DNA of 64,000 nucleotides from Rhizobiales bacterium 65-79 (GTDB lineage Bacteria > Pseudomonadota > Alphaproteobacteria > Rhizobiales > Rhizobiaceae): contig MKRJ01000006.1 in NCBI GenBank assembly GCA_001896885.1, positions 62,001-126,000 on the forward strand, given 5' to 3'. Of this stretch, positions 27,486-36,160 are shown piece after piece. Positions within the stretch are counted from its first letter, which is position 1. Each line of letters opens with the position of its first letter. The translations under genes were made by a program, and so were the position numbers. A model generated the notes under the pieces. The model ran no database searches. It was not told the DNA's origin and saw only the letters and a list, made by a program, of their open reading frames with translations.

Positions 27486-29381
27486 ATGAAGACGTCGATC
27501 GCGACGGTCTCGATCAGCGGCGATTTCCGCGAGAAGCTGGCGGCGATCGCCAACGCGGGCTTCGACGGCGTCGAGATCTTCGAGACCGATTTCCTGGCCT
27601 TCGATGGCACGCCGGCGGAGGTCGGCCGCATGGTGCGCGACCACGGGCTGCAGATCACGCTCTTCCAGCCCTTCCGCGATTTCGAGGGCATGCCCGAACC
27701 GCAGCGGAGGAAGGCGTTCGACCGCGCCGAGCGCAAGTTCGACGTCATGGGCGAACTCGGCACCGATTTGATGCTCATCTGCTCCAACGTCTCGCCGCTG
27801 GCGCTCGGCGGCATCGACCGCGCTGCGGCGGATTTCGCCGAGCTTGGGCAGCGGGCAGCCAGGCATGGCATCCGCGTCGGCTACGAGGCGCTGGCCTGGG
27901 GCCGTCACATCAACGACCACCGCGACGCCTGGGAGATCGTGCGGCGCGCCGGCCATCCCTCGGTCGGGCTGATCCTCGACAGCTTCCATACCTCCGCGCG
28001 CAAGATCGACGTGAACTCGATCCGCGCCATCCCCGGCGACCGCATCTTCATCGTGCAGCTCGCCGATGCGCCGCTGATCGACATGGATCTGCTCTACTGG
28101 AGCCGGCATTTCCGCAACATGCCGGGCGAGGGCGACCTGCCGGTCGTCGACTTCATGCGCGCGGTGGCGGCGACCGGCTATGACGGGCCGCTGTCGCTGG
28201 AGATCTTCAACGACCAGTTCCGCGGCGGCTCGCCGAAATCGATCGCGGTGGACGGCCGCCGTTCGCTGGTCGCCCTGATGGACCGCGTCAGGCGCGAGGA
28301 GCCCGGCATCCGGATCGACGTGCCCGACATGCCGGACCGGATCGTGGTCGAAGGCGTGGAATTCGTCGAGTTCGCGGCGAACGAGGCGGAGGGGGAGGAA
28401 CTCGGCGCGCTGCTCTCGAGCATGGGCTTCTCGCTCGCCGCGGAGCACCGCAATCGCGACGTGTCCGTCTGGCGGCAAGGCAAGGCCGGCGGGATCAATC
28501 TCGTCGTCAACACCAGCCACGAGGGTTTCGCGCACTCCTCCTATCTCGTGCACGGCACCAATGCCTACGCGATCGGCCTGCGTGTCGCCGACGCGGCAGC
28601 GACGGTCGCGCGCGCAAGGGCGCTCGGGGCGGAGCCCTTCGCCGAGCAGCGCGGCGAGGGCGAACTCGCCATCCCGGCGATCAGGGGCGTGGGCGGCGGC
28701 GTGATCTATTTCATCGACGACAGGCTTGCGGATGTCTGGAACGTCGAGTTCGAGCCGGTCGAGCGGACCGCTCCGGCCGGCGCGGGGCTTCTGGCCGTCG
28801 ACCATGTCGCCCAGACGATGAACTACGAGGAGATGCTGACCTGGCTGCTCTTCTATACAGCGATCTTCCGGACGGCGAAGCTGCCGATGGTCGATGTCGT
28901 CGATCCCGCCGGGCTGGTGCGCAGCCAGGTCATCGAGAGTCCCGACGGCCGCCTGCGCCTGACGCTCAACGGCGCCGAGAACCGCAAGACGCTTGCCGGC
29001 CGTTTCGTCGCCGAGAGTTTCGGCTCCAGCGTCCAGCACGTCGCCTTCGCGACGGACGATATCCTTGAAACTTCCGCGAAACTGGAAGAACTGGGGTTCC
29101 GGCCGCTGGAGATATCGCCCAACTATTATGACGACCTCGAAGCGCGCTTCGATCTTGCGCCCGGCCTGGTCGAGACGCTGAGGAGGCGGAACATCCTCTA
29201 CGACCGCGACGAGGGCGGCGAGTTCTTCCAGCTCTACAGCCGCAATTTCGGCGAAGGCTTCTTCTTCGAGATCGTCGAGCGCCGTGGCGGCTATGCCGGC
29301 TATGGCGCCCCCAACGCGCCGTTCCGCATCGCCGCCCAGAAACGCGCCATGCCGCCCAAGGGAATGCCGCGACTTTCCTGA
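27486..29381 (+). CDS. quiC: 3-dehydroshikimate dehydratase, QuiC-like (TIM barrel plus HPPD-like domain)
   Basis: A 631-residue two-domain protein. Residues 1-270 form a sugar-phosphate-isomerase/AP-endonuclease TIM barrel (GFDGVEIFETDFLAF, RVGYEALAWGRHIND, VGLILDSFHTSAR, PLSLEIFNDQFR with metal-binding Glu/His/Asp). Residues about 330-620 form a 4-hydroxyphenylpyruvate-dioxygenase-like domain with candidate metal ligands in VDHVAQTMNYEEM, SSVQHVAFATDD and FFFEIVERRGGYAGYG. The arrangement and length match bacterial QuiC, which converts 3-dehydroshikimate to protocatechuate in quinate/shikimate catabolism. No other quinate gene is next to it, so function rests on domain architecture. Confidence 0.85.
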   Translation: MKTSIATVSISGDFREKLAAIANAGFDGVEIFETDFLAFDGTPAEVGRMVRDHGLQITLFQPFRDFEGMPEPQRRKAFDRAERKFDVMGELGTDLMLICSNVSPLALGGIDRAAADFAELGQRAARHGIRVGYEALAWGRHINDHRDAWEIVRRAGHPSVGLILDSFHTSARKIDVNSIRAIPGDRIFIVQLADAPLIDMDLLYWSRHFRNMPGEGDLPVVDFMRAVAATGYDGPLSLEIFNDQFRGGSPKSIAVDGRRSLVALMDRVRREEPGIRIDVPDMPDRIVVEGVEFVEFAANEAEGEELGALLSSMGFSLAAEHRNRDVSVWRQGKAGGINLVVNTSHEGFAHSSYLVHGTNAYAIGLRVADAAATVARARALGAEPFAEQRGEGELAIPAIRGVGGGVIYFIDDRLADVWNVEFEPVERTAPAGAGLLAVDHVAQTMNYEEMLTWLLFYTAIFRTAKLPMVDVVDPAGLVRSQVIESPDGRLRLTLNGAENRKTLAGRFVAESFGSSVQHVAFATDDILETSAKLEELGFRPLEISPNYYDDLEARFDLAPGLVETLRRRNILYDRDEGGEFFQLYSRNFGEGFFFEIVERRGGYAGYGAPNAPFRIAAQKRAMPPKGMPRLS

Positions 29382-29432
29382 GATCGGGTTGTAATTTGTC
29401 CCGGCGACGGCATCTCTGCCATCTCCCGCCTG

Positions 29433-30887
29433 CTATCTCCGCCAGAGCCGCGCATCGACGAAGGGAACGGCGCCATAGGTTTCCACCGCATCCGCGCTCG
29501 CGCCGGGGCGGAGGAACCGCGACGGGCGCGCGCTTACGAGAAGAACCGTCTCGTCCGGCGCGAGCGTGACCGTTCCGGCGAATGTCAGCCTGCGCAGACC
29601 ACCGAAAGGCAGGATCGTCCTGTAGCGCAGCACGGCGAGATGGCGGGTCGGCGTCGACAGTTCCCAGTCGATCCTGCGCCGCTTTTTCGGCAGCCGAACG
29701 GTGAGCGAGATGCCGATCCGGATCGCGCCCGGCCCTTGCGCGGGAAATTCGGCGCCCATGGCGCTCCGGGCCCGGCCGTCGCTTGCCGGGCCGGCCAGAT
29801 GGCATCGCCAGACGGTCTCCGGGATACGGCGCGCAAGGCGCTTTCCACGCAGCAGCCGGACCTGCTTGACGACGCCGCGGGCGATGGCGGTAAAGGCGGT
29901 GAAGTCGCTCCTGGGCTTGCATTCGAGGAGCGCCAGCCTGCGCCCAAGGCCCGCATGATCCGCCATGTCCAGGACTTCCCGCATAACGTCGGCCGGAACG
30001 GGCGCACCAATCTCCTGGGCGAGATAGCTCAGGGCGGAAGCGGCCGGCACGCCTATCCGCCGGGCGCGAAGCGTCGCCAGAAGATCGTGCCATCCGACCG
30101 GCCCATGCCGCATGCAGCTATCCATGTCGACGAGCCAGTCGCTGTGCGTGTGGGCGTCAAGCGCGCCATGCGCTATCGCAAGCGCCATACGATCGGATGC
30201 CGCGGGAGCGCGCCCCGGAATGCCTCCCAGCGCGGCCGGAACCGACCGCGCCCAGAGTGCATCGTCGTCGGTTTCGTCGGCATGGATCGGATGGTAGGCC
30301 AGGCTATGCAGGTCGATGTCGCCGAAATCGCCCTTGAAGAAATTCATTGCGCGGCAATTTTCCGCCTGGTCGCCCAGGCGGAGAGAACCGGCGCCGGTCG
30401 TCGCCTGCCAGCCGCTGTCGATAAGGACCGAAAAGGCCGTGCGCATGTCCGTCCGCTTCAGCAGGACATCGATGTCATGCGAGACGCGGCCGCGCTGGGC
30501 ATCGGGGTCGAGCGCAATGCGGCTTGCGCCCTTTATGAACATGAACTCCATGCCGGCCCGGGCAAGCACCCCGAGCGCCTCGGAGGAATCGCGCAAGGCC
30601 ATGCGCGAACGGGTCCACAGCATGCGCTGGAGGCCGACGAGCCTCGGATAGGCCGGGCTGGACGACAGCCGCTTGCCGAACCTGTCGGAGAGCGCCGCCA
30701 GCAGCCTGTGCTCGCGGAAGGTGGCTTCGTCGAGGTCGTGCGCGGCGAGCCAGGAAAGCGCCGCCGCAATCGCTTCCCCGTCGTCCCGCAGCAGGACGGC
30801 TTTAAGAAGCAGGTCGAGGTCGCGCGTCGGCCAGGCCCAGCCATAGTCCGGAAAGCGGCGGGTGATGCGGCGCGGCGGGGCGATCAT
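29433..30887 (-). CDS. Nucleotidyltransferase-family protein of a PqqD/HprK-like cassette
   Basis: A 484-residue protein. The centre (about 110-250) matches the uncharacterised nucleotidyltransferase family PF14907: FIKGASRIALD, then SHDIDVLLKRTDM with the DxD metal pair, and FGDIDLHSLAYHP. The C-terminal 130 residues look beta-rich and are unassigned. No membrane segment or signal. It is the last gene of a five-gene operon and overlaps the glycosyltransferase stop by four bases. In lasso-peptide and PEP-CTERM-associated loci, relatives co-occur with HprK-like kinases and PqqD-like proteins. The acceptor here is unknown. Confidence 0.75.
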   Translation of the reverse strand: MIAPPRRITRRFPDYGWAWPTRDLDLLLKAVLLRDDGEAIAAALSWLAAHDLDEATFREHRLLAALSDRFGKRLSSSPAYPRLVGLQRMLWTRSRMALRDSSEALGVLARAGMEFMFIKGASRIALDPDAQRGRVSHDIDVLLKRTDMRTAFSVLIDSGWQATTGAGSLRLGDQAENCRAMNFFKGDFGDIDLHSLAYHPIHADETDDDALWARSVPAALGGIPGRAPAASDRMALAIAHGALDAHTHSDWLVDMDSCMRHGPVGWHDLLATLRARRIGVPAASALSYLAQEIGAPVPADVMREVLDMADHAGLGRRLALLECKPRSDFTAFTAIARGVVKQVRLLRGKRLARRIPETVWRCHLAGPASDGRARSAMGAEFPAQGPGAIRIGISLTVRLPKKRRRIDWELSTPTRHLAVLRYRTILPFGGLRRLTFAGTVTLAPDETVLLVSARPSRFLRPGASADAVETYGAVPFVDARLWRR

Positions 30888-31549
30888 GCCTTTCCCTTGC
30901 GCCGCTGCAAGGCCAGCCAGGCCACCCTTGCATATCCCTTGTCCTTGTCGGCGTCGCGTCCGTAGGACAGGCTGCCGGACCGGACACGGCGCAGGGCATG
31001 AACCTCGTCGAGCATGTCGAGCCGGAGCCCGAGATGCCGGCCCCGGGCGAGCCAGTCGACCATCTCCCCCCTGCCGCTGCCCGGCAGGTCGATGAAATCG
31101 CCGGTCGCCACCGCCGCTTGCCTGTATATGACCATGGTGCTGCGCGACCAGCCGGGGCCCACCACATCCGCCCCTGCCCGCAACCCGTCGTCGCGAAAGG
31201 TCCTCAGATGCGTGAAGACCGCGCTCGCCTCGGGATGCGCGGCCAGATGGCGAAGCTGGGTCTCCATCTTCTCCGGCAGCCAGATGTCGTCGGCATCGAG
31301 CGAGGCGATGACGGGCAGCCGCGTCTGCGCGATGGCGAGGTTCGTCGCCGCACCGGCGCCCCGGTTATCCTGCCGGATCACCTTGACGCATGGATCGCAG
31401 GCGCGGGCGATGTCGGCGGTCGCATCCGCTGACCCGTCGTCGACGACGACGATCTCCTCCGGCGGCAGGCTCTGGCCGAGCATGGATTCAATCGCCGCCG
31501 CAATCGTGGCGGCGGCGTTGAAGGCCGGCATGATCGCGGAGTACTTCAC
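30884..31549 (-). CDS. Family 2 glycosyltransferase, short
   Basis: A 221-residue GT-A enzyme. AIMPAFNAAATIAAAIESML at the N-terminus, VVVDDGSADATADI for nucleotide binding, and ASLDADDIWLPEKME with the metal-binding DxD. No membrane anchor. It overlaps both neighbours by four bases. Probably transfers a sugar to the same acceptor as its neighbour in the PqqD/HprK-like cassette. Confidence 0.88.
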   Translation of the reverse strand: MKYSAIMPAFNAAATIAAAIESMLGQSLPPEEIVVVDDGSADATADIARACDPCVKVIRQDNRGAGAATNLAIAQTRLPVIASLDADDIWLPEKMETQLRHLAAHPEASAVFTHLRTFRDDGLRAGADVVGPGWSRSTMVIYRQAAVATGDFIDLPGSGRGEMVDWLARGRHLGLRLDMLDEVHALRRVRSGSLSYGRDADKDKGYARVAWLALQRRKGKA

Positions 31550-32316
31550 GTAACGACTCTGAGTAAAAGGTCCGTATCTCCAACGATTTCGCCAGAGGTA
31601 AAGAATTTCGGGATCGGAACAGGATTGCCGGCCCGGCGCCGCCTTTGCATCGAACGCAAGAGGGCCAGCATAAAATAGCGGCGGGCTTCGGCCCGATTGT
31701 GGGTGACGCCTTCTGAATGGCGCCGATAGAGCAATGCTACATGATCGAGCAGGCGGTACTTCAACGGAAGCTCGAAAAGCCGCAACAGGAAGTCAAGATC
31801 TTCCGACTGCTTCAGTTCCTCATCGAAGCGACCCACGGCATCCAGTGCCGCCCGGCGGAAGATCGCAGCTCCCAAGTGAATGCTTTGGAGCGTGCACGTG
31901 CGGGCATTTGACGACGGCATAAACGACGTTTGATCGATGGCGTCCGTCACAGTCATCATCGAATAGGTCAGCGCCAGTTCGGCGTCCTCGCGGAACAGCG
32001 GCAGTTCCGTCGCGAACCGCCCATGCACCGAGACATCGTCGGAATCGAGGAACGTCACTAGTTCCGCCTCGGGGTGGATATGATCGAGACCCGTGTTTCG
32101 AGCGCGTGCGATTCCGGCATGCGGCTGTTCGATCAATCGGATGTTGGGCGCGGCTTTGGCCATGTCCAAGACGATTTCCCGGCTGCGGTCCGTCGAGCCG
32201 TCATCGATCACGACGATGTCGAGGTCGGCGTCGTCGGACTGCCTGAGAAGCGACAGGATCGCGGTGCGGATGTAGCGCTCGCGGTTATAGACGGGAATGA
32301 TGACGCTGACCTTCAT
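31546..32316 (-). CDS. Family 2 glycosyltransferase
   Basis: A 256-residue GT-A enzyme with VSVIIPVYNRERYIRTAILS, VVIDDGSTDRSREI, the DxD segment TFLDSDDVSVHGRF, and the acceptor-side motif KQSEDLDFLLRLFELP (the ED base position). Four-base overlaps with the kinase and the second glycosyltransferase indicate strict co-expression. Donor sugar unknown. Confidence 0.88.
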   Translation of the reverse strand: MKVSVIIPVYNRERYIRTAILSLLRQSDDADLDIVVIDDGSTDRSREIVLDMAKAAPNIRLIEQPHAGIARARNTGLDHIHPEAELVTFLDSDDVSVHGRFATELPLFREDAELALTYSMMTVTDAIDQTSFMPSSNARTCTLQSIHLGAAIFRRAALDAVGRFDEELKQSEDLDFLLRLFELPLKYRLLDHVALLYRRHSEGVTHNRAEARRYFMLALLRSMQRRRRAGNPVPIPKFFTSGEIVGDTDLLLRVVT

Positions 32317-33392
32317 CGGGAAAGGCGTCCGATGAAATCGCCGATCGCGTCCGCGATTTCAGCCGGTTCCCGGCCGAGATCGAGCCGGAAGCACGGCAGC
32401 CGCTGCGCGATCATGCTGAAGAAGCGGAAGCCGCTCTCCCGCTCGCCGGGCATCTGGTGGATGGACGAGGCCGCGAGCGCCATCATCGCTTCGGCGCGCG
32501 GAACGGGCGCTATCGTCGTCCGGCTCGCTTTTCCGACAGCGGGAACAAGCAGGGCGCCGATCCTGAGAGAGGACGGTACGGCGCGCGGCGCTACCTGACC
32601 GATCAGGAACTGGTGCTTGCCCTGCCAGTTCAGGCTGCCCGCCGGCAGGCGCCGGTCGAGGCCGAGACGCTTGTAGCCTACCGGGTCCTGCTTCAGCGTC
32701 GCGTAAAGCGGATATGCCGTGATTTCACGGTCCGCATTCAGGAGCACGTAATCGTCGCCGACGCTCTGCAGGCCGTTCAGCAGGCCGGCGATGACGGTTC
32801 CCGACTTGCCGCTGCCCCCGGCGCCGGCCATCAACACGCCTTTGCCGCCGACGCCCAGCGTGCCGGCATGCGCCAGACGCATGCCGCGCCTGGCATAGTG
32901 CCAATGCAGGAAGGGGCGGAGCGGCGCGCCGGTCTCCCAGGGCGGATAGGCCTCAGGGCCACGCATCAACTGGACAGCGGTCCCTTGCGACGGATCGCAG
33001 ACGTGCCAATGGTCGAGGTCGAAATAGTATTCCGCCCGAAGGCCAGCCATGTCGAGCGCCTGTGCCACGGCATGGGGCGCGTAGGGTGCGCCGCGCGACC
33101 ACCGCGCCGCGACGGGACTGTCCGGGACTTCCCCGTGGACGATCCAGATTTCCATCTCCTCCGTCGAAAGCGGATCGGTCCCGGAAACCGGGAGGAAATT
33201 GCGCGTGACGGCTTCGGCCATGGCTGCGTCGAACGAATGAACCTCGATCGACAGGCCGGGAAGCCTGACGCGCGCCCGGCGGGCGTCGTTCCTCGGCAGC
33301 GACCCGGCCCGCTCCAGGACCGAGCGTGCATAGGCTGCGATGGTGCCGGTCGAAACCACCGGCGCGGAATCGCCGACGACGCCCACGAGCAT
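32313..33392 (-). CDS. HprK-like serine kinase
   Basis: A 359-residue protein related to the catalytic domain of HPr kinase/phosphorylase. The P-loop GAGGSGKSG lies near residue 190. SVGDDYVLL corresponds to the HprK block after the P-loop that carries the catalytic acid. The N-terminal 170 residues are not the classical HprK N-domain. No HPr gene is nearby. HprK-like kinases in peptide-modification loci phosphorylate a serine on a small peptide; that role is inferred from the PqqD-like gene just upstream (6-base gap). Confidence 0.8.
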   Translation of the reverse strand: MLVGVVGDSAPVVSTGTIAAYARSVLERAGSLPRNDARRARVRLPGLSIEVHSFDAAMAEAVTRNFLPVSGTDPLSTEEMEIWIVHGEVPDSPVAARWSRGAPYAPHAVAQALDMAGLRAEYYFDLDHWHVCDPSQGTAVQLMRGPEAYPPWETGAPLRPFLHWHYARRGMRLAHAGTLGVGGKGVLMAGAGGSGKSGTVIAGLLNGLQSVGDDYVLLNADREITAYPLYATLKQDPVGYKRLGLDRRLPAGSLNWQGKHQFLIGQVAPRAVPSSLRIGALLVPAVGKASRTTIAPVPRAEAMMALAASSIHQMPGERESGFRFFSMIAQRLPCFRLDLGREPAEIADAIGDFIGRLSR

Positions 33393-33398
33393 CCCGGC

Positions 33399-33815
33399 TC
33401 AGCCTTCCTTCAGGACGGGCCAGCCGGCAGGTTCCTCCACATCGTGGATGGGATCGGCCTTGAACAAATCGGCAAGGTCGTCGAAGACGAACATGTCCGG
33501 CTTTTCCTTCGCCGAGCGGACCTTCTCCGCGAATTCCTCCGGCAATGCAGTGTCCGTGGCGTCGTTGCGGACGGCAAGAAGCTGATGTTCGAGCAGCTTC
33601 TCCAGAAAGCGTTGAAGCTCCGTAGCGGAATAGCCGGCCCCCGCCGGCAGCAGCATGTCCGAGGGCGCACCCGCCGCCAGCGCCTCCCAAAGGGCGCATC
33701 CGGCATCGGTGAAGCTGAAATACTTGCCGCTGTTCAGGTCGAGGACAACGATGTCGCCATCGAATGTTTCCGAAACGACGTCGCGGCCGGCGACCATATA
33801 TCTGTTGGCTAGCAC
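33399..33815 (-). CDS. PqqD-like peptide-recognition protein
   Basis: A 138-residue protein whose first 95 residues match PqqD/RRE proteins: GDIVVLDLNSGKYFSFTDAG and CALWEALAAGAP, then a helix ELQRFLEKLLEHQLL. PqqD-type domains bind leader regions of ribosomal peptides. The acidic tail (VRSAKEKPDMFVFDDLADLF) is extra. The start is GTG at 33815 with GAGGGG about 6 bases before it, and that ribosome-binding site is paired in a hairpin. First gene of the cassette. Confidence 0.82.
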   Translation of the reverse strand: MLANRYMVAGRDVVSETFDGDIVVLDLNSGKYFSFTDAGCALWEALAAGAPSDMLLPAGAGYSATELQRFLEKLLEHQLLAVRNDATDTALPEEFAEKVRSAKEKPDMFVFDDLADLFKADPIHDVEEPAGWPVLKEG

Positions 33816-33821
33816 TGCCCA

Positions 33822-33842
33822 CCCCTCGGCATAAACCGGGGG
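33822..33842 (-). promoter_or_regulatory. Hairpin sequestering the PqqD-like ribosome-binding site
   Basis: On the minus strand CCCCCGG and CCG-A-GGGG pair over 7 base pairs with one bulged A and a 6-base loop. The GGGG arm is the Shine-Dalgarno sequence of the GTG start at 33815. This could limit translation of the operon's first gene. Confidence 0.45.
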
Positions 33843-34083
33843 TTTCTACTTCGAAACCAATGGAAACGCCATAGCCGACAATTGCTGGTATTTGTATTAC
33901 AGTGGAGAAGCGGCCCCGCTTCTTCTGGCGACGCCGAGGAGCATCCTCGCCCCATTGGCGTCCTGGCATGCGCCCATCCCGCCGGCCGCCACTACTAATC
34001 CGATCGCGAAATAGATGCTTCCTCCCGATTTAGGGCGCACAAGGTCAACAGCTCATCTATTATTCAAGTCGGGCTGATCTATA
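33843..34083 (-). other. Leader region of the PqqD/HprK cassette; possible tiny ORF
   Basis: A 241-base gap on the operon strand. A strong GGGAGGA (34021-34027) is followed at the right distance only by ATC (34016). That frame runs 39 codons to TAA (33897-33899), with in-frame GTG 33992 and ATG 33977. The shorter product would contain MGACQDANGARMLLGVARRS. It may be a small peptide substrate or chance; nothing else coding is seen. Confidence 0.25.
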
Positions 34084-35796
34084 TCAATGTGAATTGAAAA
34101 TAGACTGAAAGGCAGTGATGGCTTTGACGGTCGCCTGTTTTTCAGCGTCTGTCGGGTTGTCCGGATCGGCGGCAATCGGCAAAGCGCCGAGCTTCATCAG
34201 CGCCGCCATCAGCGCCAGGCGCGCCTTTATGGCCGTCAAATTGGCGCCCGCGATCACCATCGGCGAGGGATCGGCAAAACCCTCCGGCGCGTTGCGGCCA
34301 ACACGTACGACCGGAATGCCGCTGAATATCGCGCGCATAACGAGCCTTTCATGGACACCCGAAGGCAACCGGCCGTAGGGCACCAACCCCTCCACCACCA
34401 GGCCGCCGAGCCGCCCCAGCCCGAGCTTGTGCTCGATGATGGCCACCATCGCCGGCGCATCTTCGAAATCGGAGATGTAGTCCTCTTCCGAATAGCCGCC
34501 TTCCTTTACGATCGAGACCGACGGGATGGCGTTCTCGACCAGCTTGCCGGCACCGTCCTTGATGGTGACCTTTATGTTGGTGATCTTACCGCCGACGCGC
34601 TTAACTGCCCTGGCCGTGGTCGGCAGCTTGTTGATGTTCACATCCGAGAGGTACGTGTGCTTGTAGGCTGGCAGGTAGGTCAGCACGACGTTACCGATAT
34701 GGCTGATCTGGCCAAGGATGCCTCCATGGCCGCCGGTGGCGACAAAGCCACCCGGCCGGGCATCGACCTTGGCCACTTCGCGTGCCGCAAAGAACTGCTG
34801 CTCCTGGATGACGATGGTGCCGCAACGGTTCCTGCCCTCGGCATCGGCCCAGGCTCGGGACCGGATAAAGGTCACCGAATCGACGATGTTGGCCGGACCA
34901 TCATTGGAAATCTGACCCTGCGGACGCTGGGCGGCGTTGCCGCAGATCGGCAGCGTCGTGTCGATCAGCAGGTTGAACCAATAGGCAGTCTCCTCGACCT
35001 GCGGGCTGCCCTGGGTCCAGATCAGCCCATCATAGTCGCCACTGTCGGCGATAGCTTGCGTGTCGTTGGTGATTTTGGCCAGGGTCGGCCGCGGCGGCGG
35101 TGAAAGCAGGTTGTACGGCTTGTAGGCGAAAAAGTCGTGCGCCCGCCTTTCCGGCGAAATATCCCCTTCACCCTTGTCGGTGCGTTTGCCCTGCGGCACG
35201 CCCTTCTTGAAGCCGCCGGGCGGCATGACCCGGAAGAAGTCGACGTCGGCCTGCCGCGAAATGGCGTTCACAGTGCCGTCGGCATGGATCGACATGCGGT
35301 CGATTTCTTCGAAGCTGCGTGAGCCGTCCGGGAAAAAACCCTGTCGTGCCTTCTCGTCAGGCGCGCCGGTGAAGGCGGCCTCCTCTTCCCACGCGCTGCC
35401 GTCGGCCTGCCGTGCCATATAGGGCAGCGGATAAAGACCGTCGTCGGGGGAGAGTTCGATCTCGTAGACCGGCCGGTCACTGTCGGCGATCTTCTCTTTC
35501 TGGAAGCTGCCGTCGGCACCCAGATAACCATCCGGCGGCCCATAGAGCTCGGCGGCATCGGCTTCCAGAGGATGAGCGGAGAACTGCTCGACATAGATTT
35601 TGATCGGCGCAGCAAGGCGTTGCGCGCGTAGTGCGTCGAACTTCGTTGGGGTGCCATCGGGATTATGGCGCAAGGGCAGGCCATACCTGGCGCGCGCCTT
35701 GTTGGAGGTCACCAGCGGCGGCGTGTTCTGGATCGTCGCCGTCGGCCCGGCGAGATGCGCGATGCGTGGACGTCTTGGAATGGCTTGATCGGTCAT
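34084..35796 (-). CDS. Asparaginase-superfamily protein, enlarged, altered active site
   Basis: A 570-residue protein. From about residue 255 it follows the asparaginase fold: DGLIWTQGSPQVEETAYWFN in place of the usual GVVVTHGTDT-EETA strand and loop, then ISNDGPANIVDSV for the SADGP block, QQFFAAREVAKVDARP for the IHAARDVTKT block, and a C-terminal domain (GLVVEGLVPYGRLPSG, GIPVVRVGRNAPEGF). The N-terminus (IAHLAGPTATI) may be the TGGTIA equivalent, followed by an insertion of about 200 residues. The HGTDT catalytic Thr-Asp pair is Ser-Pro here. AAGGAAACG precedes the ATG. No signal peptide. Monocistronic by position; true activity unknown. Confidence 0.7.
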   Translation of the reverse strand: MTDQAIPRRPRIAHLAGPTATIQNTPPLVTSNKARARYGLPLRHNPDGTPTKFDALRAQRLAAPIKIYVEQFSAHPLEADAAELYGPPDGYLGADGSFQKEKIADSDRPVYEIELSPDDGLYPLPYMARQADGSAWEEEAAFTGAPDEKARQGFFPDGSRSFEEIDRMSIHADGTVNAISRQADVDFFRVMPPGGFKKGVPQGKRTDKGEGDISPERRAHDFFAYKPYNLLSPPPRPTLAKITNDTQAIADSGDYDGLIWTQGSPQVEETAYWFNLLIDTTLPICGNAAQRPQGQISNDGPANIVDSVTFIRSRAWADAEGRNRCGTIVIQEQQFFAAREVAKVDARPGGFVATGGHGGILGQISHIGNVVLTYLPAYKHTYLSDVNINKLPTTARAVKRVGGKITNIKVTIKDGAGKLVENAIPSVSIVKEGGYSEEDYISDFEDAPAMVAIIEHKLGLGRLGGLVVEGLVPYGRLPSGVHERLVMRAIFSGIPVVRVGRNAPEGFADPSPMVIAGANLTAIKARLALMAALMKLGALPIAADPDNPTDAEKQATVKAITAFQSIFNSH

Positions 35797-36160
35797 TTGC
35801 GTTTCCTTGCAAGCGTCGACGTAGTGCCCTGACAATTGGCTGAAAGAACCGCTGCAGGCGACTACTATTTATACGAAGAAATCTGTGGCCGGATCTTCCG
35901 CCATGCAAACACCTCAAAGCCGATCTCTTTACGGTTAAGCTTTATTTCCTAAAGTATTTATTTTTATATTTTTTTCGTATCGCTCATATTTCTTACAGTC
36001 GACGGCATATGGATGGTACGGGCACATGCTTGAGCAAACAATCGGCCCGACTAGCTGAATGCATAGAAGAATTAGATGATTTTCGGCCCGGCGCCTGACG
36101 CACGGAAAGGCGGAAGTCTGCGGCGGCGTGACCGGGAGGATCCCTCGGAACGGCATGCTT
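35797..36160. other. AT-rich intergenic region upstream of the asparaginase-like gene
   Basis: No gene seen. Positions about 35930-36000 are strikingly A+T-rich with T-runs, against the GC-rich surroundings, and probably hold the promoter/UP region of the asparaginase-like gene. No confident -35/-10 pair could be chosen. Confidence 0.35.

Noticed and set aside
29433-33815. Lasso-peptide biosynthesis cluster
   Set aside because: HprK-like kinase, PqqD-like and nucleotidyltransferase genes fit tailoring steps, but the asparagine-synthetase-like cyclase, leader protease and a convincing precursor are absent.
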